Source of the DNA: HGM04593 sp045657945
GTDB taxonomy: Bacteria > Bacteroidota > Bacteroidia > Bacteroidales > Bacteroidaceae
Direction of reading: 5' to 3'
NCBI GenBank assembly: GCA_045657945.1
Contig: JAZOUB010000015.1
Location: 62,001-126,000 of the forward strand
DNA length: 64,000 nucleotides
The notes beneath the pieces are model-generated. The model worked only from the letters and a program-made list of their open reading frames with translations, searched no databases and was not told the origin of the DNA. Both the position numbers and the translations under genes were made by a program. Every line of letters begins with the position of its first letter. Within the stretch, counting starts at the first letter, position 1. Shown here in pieces: positions 43,166 through 51,795 of the stretch.

Positions 43166-44158
43166 TCAACCTATTAGGAACCTTCCGAACCTGAACTTCA
43201 TGAACAATTTTGTCACCAGGAACGACAACAACAATATTATCACAAATGTGATCCAGGGTGTAAAATGCCCTAAATTGGCTGTAAATGATGTCTCATAATA
43301 CAAATAGTTCAGAAAGTATTGATGAAAAACATACAGTCCATAGCATTGTGAGCTGAGGTTCACCACAAACGGCGACAGTTCAAATCCCTTCTTGGTGGTA
43401 AAAGACGAAACCGCAAGATACAACGCCATGATACCCGACATATTCATCACATACTCAATTATCGATTTCAGGTATATATTACCTACATATTCAAAGCAAT
43501 AGACCATTGAAGCATACAACACCACTATCGCAAAGATAGATAACGGCTTCATCAGCTTGTTCAAGACTGCATCTCTGTACAACCAGAGCAGATAGCCGGC
43601 ATAGACAAAAAGCAAGAAGTGAAAATATCGAGCAAGACCTAAAGGAAATACAGCCGGTGCAGGAACAATCGACAGTACCGAAAAGAGACAGAATGTCATC
43701 ATGCTGTTTGGTCTGAATCTGTTCAGCACCCAAACAGATATAAAGCAAAGGAAAAGCATTGGCAGGAACCACAAATGACCGGCACCGTTAAGAACAGTCA
43801 ATATATAATCCTTCACGTCTATTGTCTCGCCACTGTAAAACATTGCATAATAGGAAATACCGAATACATAGCACGGAATCAGCAACCTGAAAGCCTTTTT
43901 CTTTACAAACGAAATAAAAGGATACTCACGGCCGAGTGTTCGGCACTGATATGAGAATACATAACCGGCAACCAAGGCGATGGTTTCAATTCTGAAACCG
44001 GTAATAAACCTTGCCAACCAGAAATAGAATTTGTTGGGTATAAAGCCATCAAATGGTTCCCAAACACCCTGATATGGGGTAAAGCAATGCATGAACAGGA
44101 GAAGAATTATAACAACAGGACGGATCACCGACACCTCGTACAGCAACTGTTTCTTCAT
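43166..44158 (-). CDS. Membrane acyltransferase (family 3)
   Basis: 330 residues, about ten hydrophobic helices. The conserved N-terminal pattern with Arg13 and His24 (IRPVVIILLLFMHCF) and HLWFLPMLFLCF in the middle are typical of acyltransferase family 3, which O-acetylates envelope glycans. Substrate unknown. Convergent with mfd (24-bp gap, no convincing hairpin). Own strong promoter at 44226-44256; divergent from the C1 peptidase gene. Confidence 0.88.
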   Translation of the reverse strand: MKKQLLYEVSVIRPVVIILLLFMHCFTPYQGVWEPFDGFIPNKFYFWLARFITGFRIETIALVAGYVFSYQCRTLGREYPFISFVKKKAFRLLIPCYVFGISYYAMFYSGETIDVKDYILTVLNGAGHLWFLPMLFLCFISVWVLNRFRPNSMMTFCLFSVLSIVPAPAVFPLGLARYFHFLLFVYAGYLLWLYRDAVLNKLMKPLSIFAIVVLYASMVYCFEYVGNIYLKSIIEYVMNMSGIMALYLAVSSFTTKKGFELSPFVVNLSSQCYGLYVFHQYFLNYLYYETSFTANLGHFTPWITFVIILLLSFLVTKLFMKFRFGRFLIG

Positions 44159-44225
44159 TTTTGTGTGTTTGTGTTTAATAGTTTACTCTACACCCACGCA
44201 TTTACGTGACGGTGTCTTGAGCGTG

Positions 44226-44256
44226 CAAAATTAGCACATTTCTACTTCATGGCAAA
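44226..44256 (-). promoter_or_regulatory. Strong promoter for the acyltransferase gene
   Basis: Minus strand TTTG at 44256-44253, 19-nt spacer, TAATTTTG at 44233-44226. Both elements and spacing fit the consensus; 68 bp before the ATG. Confidence 0.65.
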
Positions 44257-44313
44257 GTTTTGAACATCATTTGAATCCATTCCCCACCGACACGGCATTG
44301 CAAGCTCACCCTT

Positions 44314-44344
44314 TTTGTATTTTGACAATTTATCATTATCTTCG
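44314..44344 (+). promoter_or_regulatory. Predicted promoter for the C1 peptidase gene
   Basis: TTTG at 44314-44317, 19-nt spacer, TATCTTCG at 44337-44344 (one mismatch to TAnnTTTG). 46 bp before the ATG at 44391. Confidence 0.5.
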
Positions 44345-44390
44345 CGCAAACGTATTAAAAATTGGGATATTAACTAAAATTCATATATAC

Positions 44391-45794
44391 ATGAACACTA
44401 AACGATTTTTATGCTATGCTGCAACTATGCTGCTTTCGGCAGGAGCATTGGCGCAGAACAACGGCGGCATTGACTCGCAGATGCTCAAGGAGCTGAGCGA
44501 CAGCTACAAACCCACAACAGCCGAGAAGGCGCTTCAGAACATCCTGCTTTCACAGCCCATCAAAGAGCTTGCACTGAACCAGGAGAACCTAAACGAACTT
44601 GATACCTATTTCAGCCACAGTGTGAAATCAAAGGGCATCACAAACCAGAAGTCATCGGGCCGTTGCTGGTTGTTTACCGGCCTCAACGTAATGCGCGCCA
44701 AGATGATTGCAAACGAGGACCTCGGCGCATTCGAGTTCTCACAGGTGTACAACTTCTTCTTTGACCAGTTGGAGAAATCGAATCTTTTCCTCCAGGGCAT
44801 CATCGACACACGCAAGAAGCCTATTGACGACCGCACTGTAGAGTGGTTGCTGCAGCACCCATTGAGCGACGGCGGCACATTCACCGGCGTTGCCGACCTT
44901 GTTGCAAAATATGGTGTTGTACCCAAGGGCGTGATGAAGGAGACATACACCAGCGACAACACAAGCGCATTCTCATCAATCCTCACACGCAAGCTTCGCG
45001 AGTTCGCCATCGAGTTGCGTACTGCACACGAGAATGGTGCTAAGGAGAAGGAACTGCTGAACATGAAGAAAGAGCAGCTGAAGGTGGTTTACAAGATGCT
45101 TGCCAATGTATATGGCGTTCCGCCGACAGAATTCATGTGGGCACCCAAGGATGCCAACGGCAAATACCGCGAGGAGCCACAGCTTTACACTCCAAAGAGT
45201 TTCTATGAGAAGTATGTGAACATCAACATGCAGGACGACTACATCATGTTCATGAACGACCCTGCACGCCCATACTGGAAGAGCTATGAGATTGAGTATG
45301 ACCGTCACCTCTACGACGGACACAACTGGCTCTACATCAACCTGCCTATAGAGGAGATCAAGGCCATGGCAATTGAATCGATCAAGGACAGCACAATGAT
45401 GTACTTCTCTTGCGACGTGGGCAAGTACCTTAACTCGGAGCGCGGAACACTCGACCTCAACAACTTCAAGTACGAGGAGCTCTTTGGCATTGAGTTCGGC
45501 ATGGACAAGCGCGAGCGCATCATTACATTCGACAGCGGTTCATCGCACGCCATGACACTGATGGCTGTTGACCTTGACAAGAACGGCAACCCAAAGAAAT
45601 GGCAGGTAGAGAACAGCTGGGGCGCTAAATCGGGCTTCAACGGTACACTTATCATGACCGATGAGTGGTTCAACGAATATATGTTCCGCCTTGTCGTTGA
45701 CAAGAAGTACGTACCTGCGAAGATTCTTGACATCCTCAAGCAGAAGCCAACCCTGTTGCCCGCATGGGACCCAATGTTTACACCCGAGGAATAA
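44391..45794 (+). CDS. Exported C1-family cysteine aminopeptidase (PepC/bleomycin hydrolase-like)
   Basis: 467 residues from the ATG at 44391; an in-frame start at 44271 precedes the promoter and was rejected. Signal peptide about 1-21 (ending ALAQ), unlike the cytoplasmic PepC of other phyla. Catalytic Cys in QKSSGRCWLFTGLNVMRA, catalytic His in SGSSHAMTLMAVDL, and Asn in VENSWG are all present. The PepC-type middle (YNFFFDQLEKSN, DGGTFTGVADLVAKYGVVPK) is clear. It likely trims peptides in the periplasm. Followed by an 18-bp terminator stem. Confidence 0.94.
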   Translation: MNTKRFLCYAATMLLSAGALAQNNGGIDSQMLKELSDSYKPTTAEKALQNILLSQPIKELALNQENLNELDTYFSHSVKSKGITNQKSSGRCWLFTGLNVMRAKMIANEDLGAFEFSQVYNFFFDQLEKSNLFLQGIIDTRKKPIDDRTVEWLLQHPLSDGGTFTGVADLVAKYGVVPKGVMKETYTSDNTSAFSSILTRKLREFAIELRTAHENGAKEKELLNMKKEQLKVVYKMLANVYGVPPTEFMWAPKDANGKYREEPQLYTPKSFYEKYVNINMQDDYIMFMNDPARPYWKSYEIEYDRHLYDGHNWLYINLPIEEIKAMAIESIKDSTMMYFSCDVGKYLNSERGTLDLNNFKYEELFGIEFGMDKRERIITFDSGSSHAMTLMAVDLDKNGNPKKWQVENSWGAKSGFNGTLIMTDEWFNEYMFRLVVDKKYVPAKILDILKQKPTLLPAWDPMFTPEE

Positions 45795-45804
45795 ATATCC
45801 ACAC

Positions 45805-45842
45805 ACGATAAGAAGCTGCACCCCGGTGCAGCTTCTTATCGT
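45805..45842 (+). terminator. 18-bp perfect terminator stem
   Basis: ACGATAAGAAGCTGCACC (45805-45822) and its exact complement (45825-45842) enclose only two bases, so the top pairs would open. Lies 11 bp after the peptidase stop; the trailing T-run is weak. Confidence 0.75.
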
Positions 45843-45906
45843 TATAACCGATTATATCATTCGCTATAAACAATAAATCAACACTCATTTTACAATAAAA
45901 AGAGGG

Positions 45907-45914
45907 TACTTTTG
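45907..45914 (+). promoter_or_regulatory. Predicted -7 element for nhaA
   Basis: TACTTTTG at 45907-45914, an exact consensus match, 28 bp before the nhaA ATG. A T-rich stretch around 45887-45891 may stand in for the -33. Confidence 0.55.
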
Positions 45915-45941
45915 CAGCCGAGAAAAAACAATGCATAAAAT

Positions 45942-47294
45942 ATGACACATAATTACAGTTTCAAGAGCATGGTGAAGAAATATGTGAACAGCAGTGCTGT
46001 TCTCATCATCAGCACCGTACTCGCCCTTATTCTGGCAAATTCATCGCTGAAAGGGGAGTTTTTCAGTTTTTGGAACAGGGAAGTGAGCCTTTCGATTGGA
46101 GATTTCAACCTGTTCAGCCATAACGGCCATCCTATGGCACTTGTAGATGTAATCAATGACTTCCTCATGGCAATATTCTTTCTGTCGGTTGGTCTTGAAA
46201 TCAAGCGAGAGATACTTGTGGGCGAATTGTCATCACGCAAAAAGGCAATGCTACCAATCATTGGCGCCTGCGGCGGCATGCTCATTCCGGTGCTTTTCTT
46301 TTGGGTAACCTGCCCCAATGACCCCGAGATGATGCGAGGCGTGGCCATTCCAATGGCAACCGACATTGCATTCTCACTTGGCGTGCTGTCAATATTCGAC
46401 AAAAGAGTGCCTATTGGGCTTAAGATTTTCCTTGCGGCACTTGCCGTTGCCGACGACCTTGGAGGTATCATTGTCATCGCAATATTCTACTCTTCAACAA
46501 TAAGCGTTGACTACCTGTTGCTAGCCGGTGCATGTGTTGCCATACTAATGATTGGCAACAACAGGAAGGTCATGTCAAAAAGTTTCTATATTGTAACAGG
46601 CCTTGTACTATGGTATTTTATGCTGAATTCGGGCATACACTCTACCATTGCCGGAGTAATCGTAGCATTCTGCGTACCCGGCTCACTGCGCAAGGGAGCA
46701 ACACGTTACATCGAGCGCATAAAGGAGAACATCAGTTGCTTCGATGAGGTCCACACCGTAGGCAAGCATCACACTGCAATTCTTACAAATGACGAGATTC
46801 ACAAACTAAAGAGCATAGAATCGGCTGCCGACAAACTTATCAGCCCACTACAGGAACTTGAGGACAGCCTGCACAATATCATCGGTTACTTCATTATTCC
46901 ACTCTTTGCCCTTGCCAATGTAGGCATTGACTTCTCGGGCATGGCATTCAGTGACCTTTTTGCCGGCGTTGCCCTATCGGTTATAGCAGGTCTTGTCATA
47001 GGCAAATTTGTCGGAGTATTCACATTCTCCTGGATTGCCATCAAATTAGGTATCGTGCAACTACCACAGGGAGCAAACTGGAAATCATTCGCATCGGTAT
47101 GCATGCTTTGCGGTATCGGCCTCACTGTATCCATTTTCATTGCCGGACTTTCATATTCGGCCACTGGCGAGAACGGCGAAGTGTTGCTGAACCAGTCAAA
47201 ACTTGGAATATTGTGCGGATCAACCATCTCGGCAGTAATTGGTTGCTTGCTGCTCAAGCACAACCTGCCCAAGGATGCCGTGACAGAGAAGTAA
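45942..47294 (+). CDS. nhaA: Na+/H+ antiporter NhaA
   Basis: 450 residues with about twelve membrane helices. FFLSVGLEIKREILVGELSS is the NhaA hallmark. The transport aspartates appear in PMATDIAFSLGVL and AVADDLGGIIVIAIFY (the paired Asp of the ion-binding site). A longer cytoplasmic loop (about 240-290, YIERIKENISCFDEVHTVGK) than in E. coli is usual for this phylum. Monocistronic, between two terminators. Confidence 0.95.
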   Translation: MTHNYSFKSMVKKYVNSSAVLIISTVLALILANSSLKGEFFSFWNREVSLSIGDFNLFSHNGHPMALVDVINDFLMAIFFLSVGLEIKREILVGELSSRKKAMLPIIGACGGMLIPVLFFWVTCPNDPEMMRGVAIPMATDIAFSLGVLSIFDKRVPIGLKIFLAALAVADDLGGIIVIAIFYSSTISVDYLLLAGACVAILMIGNNRKVMSKSFYIVTGLVLWYFMLNSGIHSTIAGVIVAFCVPGSLRKGATRYIERIKENISCFDEVHTVGKHHTAILTNDEIHKLKSIESAADKLISPLQELEDSLHNIIGYFIIPLFALANVGIDFSGMAFSDLFAGVALSVIAGLVIGKFVGVFTFSWIAIKLGIVQLPQGANWKSFASVCMLCGIGLTVSIFIAGLSYSATGENGEVLLNQSKLGILCGSTISAVIGCLLLKHNLPKDAVTEK

Positions 47295-47318
47295 TATTCT
47301 ATACACTATGTATTTTCC

Positions 47319-47354
47319 AAGCCGTAAGCACTACTGTGTTTACGGCTTTATTTT
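47319..47354 (+). terminator. Terminator after nhaA
   Basis: AAGCCGTAA (47319-47327) and TTACGGCTT (47340-47348) with an inner CAC/GTG pair, then TATTTTT. It isolates nhaA from the dcw cluster. Confidence 0.8.
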
Positions 47355-47482
47355 TCATCACCACCCCACCACACAAGGCACAGAGACGACACAAACAAAA
47401 CATTTACTTTCAACACGATAAGATTCGAAGCGCCAAATTAACAAGCTGTTGAAAACTTTATTTTATTTTTCCTTTGAAAAAT

Positions 47483-47502
47483 GTGGGGAATTGTGGGGAA
47501 TT
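47483..47502 (+). promoter_or_regulatory. Candidate MraZ operator: two GTGGGGAATT direct repeats
   Basis: Two exact tandem 10-bp repeats, 47483-47492 and 47493-47502. In E. coli, MraZ binds TGGG-containing direct repeats spaced by 5 nt (10-bp period) before its own gene. The wording and period agree here, though only two repeats are seen. They end 3 bp before the -7 element and cover the -33 region, a position suited to autorepression of the whole dcw cluster. Confidence 0.65.
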
Positions 47503-47505
47503 ATG

Positions 47506-47513
47506 TAATTTTG
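47506..47513 (+). promoter_or_regulatory. Predicted -7 element of the dcw cluster
   Basis: TAATTTTG at 47506-47513, exact consensus match, 29 bp before the mraZ ATG at 47543. No convincing second promoter was found inside the cluster. 47355-47482 holds nothing else that I recognise. Confidence 0.55.
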
Positions 47514-47542
47514 AAACGAATATTATATTTTCGGTAGAAAGT

Positions 47543-48007
47543 ATGCGTTTCATAGGTAACATAGAGGCAAAAAGCGACAGCAAGGGCAGGGTTTTCATAC
47601 CGGCCAGTTTCCGCCGTATCCTGCAGGAGGCAGGGTGCGAGAAGGTCATGCTACGCAAGGATGTCTATCAGGATTGCCTTGTATTGTACCCCGAGAAGAG
47701 CTGGAACGAGCAACTGGATTTACTACGCAGCAAGCTCGACCGTTGGAACGCAGCACACCAAATGATATTCCGTCAATTTGTTTCCGATGTCGAAGAGTTG
47801 AGTCTCGACAGCAATGGACGAATACTGCTGCCCAAAAGATACCTGGCAATGGCAGGCATTGTACAGGAGGTACGTTTCATCGGCATGGACGACACCATTG
47901 AGATTTGGGCGAAGGAAAAACTGGACAAGCCGTTTATGAACCCGGCCGACTTTGGCCGCGAACTCGAAAAGATTATGACAAACGAGAAAGGAGGCCACAA
48001 TGAATAA
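47543..48007 (+). CDS. mraZ: Transcriptional regulator MraZ
   Basis: 154 residues from the ATG at 47543; an upstream in-frame start at 47474 lies before the operator and promoter and was rejected. Two SpoVT-AbrB-like halves: residues about 7-55 (IEAKSDSKGRVFIPASFRR) and about 85-130 (ELSLDSNGRILLPKRYLAMA). The DxxGR pattern recurs in both. Binds DNA upstream of the dcw cluster and represses it in E. coli. Overlaps rsmH by 8 bp. Confidence 0.95.
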   Translation: MRFIGNIEAKSDSKGRVFIPASFRRILQEAGCEKVMLRKDVYQDCLVLYPEKSWNEQLDLLRSKLDRWNAAHQMIFRQFVSDVEELSLDSNGRILLPKRYLAMAGIVQEVRFIGMDDTIEIWAKEKLDKPFMNPADFGRELEKIMTNEKGGHNE

Positions 48008-48917
48008 CCCCGAAGTGTATCACACGCCGGTACTGCTCAAAGAGAGCGTGGACGGGATGGAGATTGCCGCAGGTAACACATGCATTGATGTGACATTCGG
48101 CGGCGGAGGTCACTCGCGCGAGATTCTCTCACGCCTGGGTGCAAAAGGCCACTTGTACAGTTTTGACCAGGACGAGGACGCCGAGAAGAATGCTCCAAGC
48201 GATAAGCGTTTCACATTTGTACGCGGCAACTTCAGATTCATCTACAACTTCATGCGCTACCACAATGCAACAAAGGTTGATGCGATACTTGCCGACCTAG
48301 GAGTCTCGGGACACCATTTCGACGACGAGACACGTGGTTTCTCATTCCGCTTTGACGCCGACCTTGACATGCGAATGAACAAGCGTGGTGGTGAGACCGC
48401 CGCCGACCTGCTAAACCGTGCCACAGAAGAGGAGCTCACAAGAATTTTCAAATTATACGGCGAACTAAACTGTGCACGTAAGCTTGCTGCAAAGATTGTA
48501 AAGACAAGAGCCGTCAAGCCCATCCAGCGCGTAAACGAGCTCATTGAGATAGCCAAGCCCTTCTGTCCTCCACAGCGCGAGAAGAAAGAGATGGCAAAGG
48601 TTTTCCAGGCACTACGAATTGAGATAAACAAAGAGGTTGAAGCCTTGCAGGAGATGCTCATTGGAGCAAAAGACTTATTGAAGCCCGGTGGCAGACTTGT
48701 GGTCATAACATACCATTCCATTGAAGACCGCATCGTAAAGAATTTCATGAAGAGCGGCAATTTCGAAGGCAAGGTAGAGAAAGACTTCTTTGGCAACACT
48801 ACATCGCCATTTGACATGAAAAAGGTCTTTGCACCAACAGATGAGGAGATGGAACGTAACCCACGCTCACGCAGTGCAAAACTACGCATAGCTATCAAAA
48901 AGGAGGAGAAAAAATGA
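48000..48917 (+). CDS. rsmH: 16S rRNA (cytosine1402-N4)-methyltransferase
   Basis: 305 residues. HTPVLLKESVDGM is the typical start and DVTFGGGGHSREIL holds the SAM-binding GGGGH. ADLGVSGHHFDDETRGFSFR and KVFQALRIEINKE follow, and VVITYHSIEDRIVKNFM is near the end. Modifies C1402 in the ribosomal P site together with RsmI. Shares an ATGA overlap with ftsL. Confidence 0.96.
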   Translation: MNNPEVYHTPVLLKESVDGMEIAAGNTCIDVTFGGGGHSREILSRLGAKGHLYSFDQDEDAEKNAPSDKRFTFVRGNFRFIYNFMRYHNATKVDAILADLGVSGHHFDDETRGFSFRFDADLDMRMNKRGGETAADLLNRATEEELTRIFKLYGELNCARKLAAKIVKTRAVKPIQRVNELIEIAKPFCPPQREKKEMAKVFQALRIEINKEVEALQEMLIGAKDLLKPGGRLVVITYHSIEDRIVKNFMKSGNFEGKVEKDFFGNTTSPFDMKKVFAPTDEEMERNPRSRSAKLRIAIKKEEKK

Positions 48918-49252
48918 GCAAGGATAATAAGAAAGAAAAGAAGGAGAAAAAAGGGGGTCTGTTCCAATATCTGGTGGGCGGACATTTTTTCACGAGCAAC
49001 ATCTTTACGAAAAACGCGCTCCTTTTAGGTATGATTGTATTATATAGTTTCTTTTATGTAAGCAACCGCTACCAATACGAAAAAGAACTTGTAAGAATAG
49101 ACAAACTCACAAAAAGAAGAAACGAAATAAGGAACAACCTGCTCACAAAGAAAAACGAGTTTGATGATGTGTGCAAAAAACTCCCCGAACGATTGAAAGA
49201 TTATAAAAAACCGACAAACTATATTATAGATATTACAGATAAAGAGGAATAA
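48914..49252 (+). CDS. ftsL: FtsL-like cell division protein
   Basis: 112 residues, bitopic: a Lys-rich cytoplasmic tail (MSKDNKKEKKEKKG), one membrane helix (about 36-51, ALLLGMIVLYSFFYVS), then a coiled-coil-prone periplasmic part (YEKELVRIDKLTKRRNEIR). Position between rsmH and ftsI and the layout identify it; FtsL sequences are poorly conserved. It would join FtsQ at the septum and pass activation to FtsW and FtsI. An odd ftsI-like relic follows it. Confidence 0.85.
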   Translation: MSKDNKKEKKEKKGGLFQYLVGGHFFTSNIFTKNALLLGMIVLYSFFYVSNRYQYEKELVRIDKLTKRRNEIRNNLLTKKNEFDDVCKKLPERLKDYKKPTNYIIDITDKEE

Positions 49253-49253
49253 A

Positions 49254-49372
49254 GATGTTACGGTTACGTTCAAATTTTCAACACGGCTAAATTTCTTGGT
49301 GATAATGGCAATTATCACCTTGTTGGCGTGTATTGGCTGTGGCGACAACAGCAAGGCAGAGACAATGGAACC
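49254..49372 (+). pseudogene. Possible decayed FtsI N-terminus
   Basis: Read in frame from 49254 the DNA gives FKFSTRLNFLVIMAIITLL, which aligns with the genuine FtsI start (FKFRENAVLRFNLLVIFFF, then TLIG) with gaps, followed by unrelated sequence (GCGDNSKAET). There is no start codon before it in this frame and the next homologous block is out of frame. Together with the repeat at 49373 it suggests remains of an ftsI copy. The resemblance is short and hydrophobic, hence uncertain. Confidence 0.35.
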
Positions 49373-49511
49373 ACGCCGTACATCAAGAAACCAGGAACGA
49401 AGGATTGGGATGGATACAGCCTTAACTCCATGGGAATGGGATATGCAGTTGAAATGACTGCAATAAACATGATTTCGTTCTACAACACCATTGCAAACGG
49501 CGGAGGACAGA
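49373..49511 (+). repeat. 139-bp near-exact copy of an internal ftsI segment
   Basis: 49373-49511 matches 50854-50992 base for base except at 49472 (A for G) and 49505 (G for C): 137 of 139 identical. The source encodes FtsI residues about 429-474, between the SxN and KTG motifs. Similarity fades quickly on both sides. The copy has no usable start, is out of frame with the upstream relic, and ends in unrelated codons before ftsI, so it is not a functional gene. 49512-49569 is A/T-rich with nothing recognised. Confidence 0.95.
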
Positions 49512-49569
49512 AGCGGTTGTCGCCCTTTACAACATACCTTAATTATAATATATATAAAGTAAATAGAAC

Positions 49570-51759
49570 ATGTTCAAGTTCCGTGAAAATGCAGTTTTAC
49601 GATTCAACCTACTGGTGATTTTCTTCTTCACCTTGATAGGCATTATAATACTTGGCAAAGCTGCCATTATAATGTTTATTGAACGTGATGAATGGAACAA
49701 GAAAAAAGAGGAGAGTATTGAGCGCAATGTTGAAATTGCCCCACGCCGTGGCGACATAATTGCCGACAACGGCGAACTTATTGTAAGTACTCTACCAAGA
49801 TACCGACTGAAATTTGATTTCAAATACTACAATCCGCGCAATAAAAAAGACGAAGAGCAGGTTAATGCCGAAAGAGATTCAATATGGAACGAGAACATGC
49901 ATGAACTGTGCGTGGGAATGAATGATATTCTGTCGGGAACCAGCGTTGCCGAACTCGAGAAACGATTTCGCGAAGGACGGGCTAAAAAAAGGGGAGGATA
50001 TGAGCCATACAGAGGAAATATCTCATACCTTCAATACAAGAAGATACAGAAGTTGCCAATCATCAATCTTGGAAAGAAATACAGTGGTTGCTATACAGAA
50101 GAGTATATAGAACGTTTGAACATGAATGGCAATATCGGAAACAGCACATTCGGAATTGTCAGATTGGCTGAGATTGACGGAAAGAAGGTTGAAGAACTGA
50201 GTGGACTTGAGAAGAAATACAACGAATACCTGAAGGGAGAAGCAGGTGTTGGAACGAGGTCAAAAATTGGTGGAAAAAGCATTTTGCGCGAAGAGAAGCC
50301 ACCAACGGACGGATTTGCAATACAGACAACACTAAACACCCAAATGATGGATATTTGCCGCACAGCGCTGGACAGTATTCTCACAAATTGTCATCTTGCA
50401 GCCGGATGGGTAATATTGATGGAGACAAAGACCGGAGACATCAAGGCCATCGTAAACCTGTCACGAAACGAAAAAGGAAGATATGTTGATGCCATTAGCA
50501 ATGACATGCCTCTACAGAGAAACCACGCCTTGTGCGAGAGATACCAACCTGGTTCTATCTTCAAGACCGTGGCGCTCACGGCAATACTCGCCGACGGGAA
50601 GCTGACAACAAAGGATTCGGTGAAAGCATACAAGGAGAGAGTACACAATTTCAAGGGGCACAAGGTTCACGACGAGATGTACCGCGACAACGGTACAGGC
50701 AAATATAGCATGAGCGATGCAATGATGTACTCGTCAAACATTAGCCTGGTGCAGTTTATCAGGGATGCATATCTTGACAACCCAGAGCAATACACCAACA
50801 CTTTGGTAAGGTTCGGATTGGAGCGCAACTACAATTTAATAGACAAGGAGGCTACGCCGTACATCAAGAAACCAGGAACGAAGGATTGGGATGGATACAG
50901 CCTTAACTCCATGGGAATGGGATATGCAGTTGAAATGACTGCAATAAACATGGTTTCGTTCTACAACACCATTGCAAACGGCGGACGACAGATGCAGCCA
51001 AGACTGGTAAAGGCAATACTAAAAAACGGCAAGCCGGTGAAACAGTTCCCCACAAAGGTGCTGGACAAGCAGCTTTTCCCAAAAGCTGTAGCCGACACAA
51101 TAACAAGTATGCTCGTGAAGGTTGTAAACGGCAAAAGCATAATTGTTGATAAGAGCGACTGGAGGTATGGAAAAAGGGATGGAACAGGTGCTAACGCTTA
51201 TTCCGAGCTTATGACCATTGCTGGTAAGACTGGTACGGCCATATCGGCGAAAAATGAGAAAGACAAACTGATGAGCTTCTGCGGTTTCTTCCCTGCCGAG
51301 GAACCGGAATATACTCTTATCGTGCAGACAATGTATGACCATGACCTGGCTAAGAGACTGAACGAGACAAGAAGCTTTGGCGGCGGCAGCACTTCGGCAA
51401 AAGTATTCAAGGAGATTGCCGAAAAGATAATGACCGGCAAGCTTGCTACTCCAATTGAAGAGACCAAGAAGGCCAAAGACGACTACAAAGGTCCTAAAGT
51501 AAAAAAGGGAAACATAAAGGAAGCATACTGGTTGCTGCATGATATTGGAGCATTGGATTCTATTCCACAAATAGACAAAGGAAAAGAGTGGGGAAATCTA
51601 AAGTTCAAGAACGGCATTCCCGATGTAACCGGCATGGGCGCAAAGGAGGCTGTATATCTGCTGCAAGAGTATAACTACAAAGTGAAGATTGATGGTTATG
51701 GCATAGTTGAAAAGCAGACAAGAGAAGGAGATGATACCATTATATTGGAGTTAAAGTAA
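49570..51759 (+). CDS. ftsI: Penicillin-binding protein 3 / FtsI with PASTA domain
   Basis: 729 residues, the septal peptidoglycan transpeptidase. One membrane helix (about 11-35), a dimerisation/pedestal region starting APRRGDIIADNGELIV, then the transpeptidase: SxxK at S329-K332 (PGSIFK), SxN at S388-N390, KTG at K553-G555 (AGKTGTA). A PASTA-like domain ends the protein (about 678-729, IPDVTGMGAKEAVYLLQEYN). Residues 429-474 are the source or twin of the repeat at 49373. Preceded by a 317-bp gap, unusual in this otherwise compact cluster. Confidence 0.95.
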   Translation: MFKFRENAVLRFNLLVIFFFTLIGIIILGKAAIIMFIERDEWNKKKEESIERNVEIAPRRGDIIADNGELIVSTLPRYRLKFDFKYYNPRNKKDEEQVNAERDSIWNENMHELCVGMNDILSGTSVAELEKRFREGRAKKRGGYEPYRGNISYLQYKKIQKLPIINLGKKYSGCYTEEYIERLNMNGNIGNSTFGIVRLAEIDGKKVEELSGLEKKYNEYLKGEAGVGTRSKIGGKSILREEKPPTDGFAIQTTLNTQMMDICRTALDSILTNCHLAAGWVILMETKTGDIKAIVNLSRNEKGRYVDAISNDMPLQRNHALCERYQPGSIFKTVALTAILADGKLTTKDSVKAYKERVHNFKGHKVHDEMYRDNGTGKYSMSDAMMYSSNISLVQFIRDAYLDNPEQYTNTLVRFGLERNYNLIDKEATPYIKKPGTKDWDGYSLNSMGMGYAVEMTAINMVSFYNTIANGGRQMQPRLVKAILKNGKPVKQFPTKVLDKQLFPKAVADTITSMLVKVVNGKSIIVDKSDWRYGKRDGTGANAYSELMTIAGKTGTAISAKNEKDKLMSFCGFFPAEEPEYTLIVQTMYDHDLAKRLNETRSFGGGSTSAKVFKEIAEKIMTGKLATPIEETKKAKDDYKGPKVKKGNIKEAYWLLHDIGALDSIPQIDKGKEWGNLKFKNGIPDVTGMGAKEAVYLLQEYNYKVKIDGYGIVEKQTREGDDTIILELK
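50854..50992 (+). repeat. In-gene partner of the 49373 repeat
   Basis: The ftsI-internal copy of the 139-bp direct repeat, 1481 bp downstream of its twin, in frame within the transpeptidase domain. Confidence 0.95.
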
Positions 51760-51795
51760 CAACATTAAAGAATAATAAAAGAACAAATACGGACA

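Noticed and set aside
47295..47482. Possible small gene or RNA between nhaA and mraZ
   Set aside because: Apart from the nhaA terminator there is no good frame or paired structure.
49305..49457. A 50-codon frame with a lipobox-like LLAC near its start
   Set aside because: The hydrophobic part before the Cys is only 8 residues, and the rest is an out-of-frame reading of the ftsI-derived repeat.
49328..49618. An open frame containing the FtsI-like fragment and running into ftsI
   Set aside because: It begins with GTG in unrelated sequence, holds no catalytic motif and overlaps the ftsI start in another frame. It is treated as a relic.
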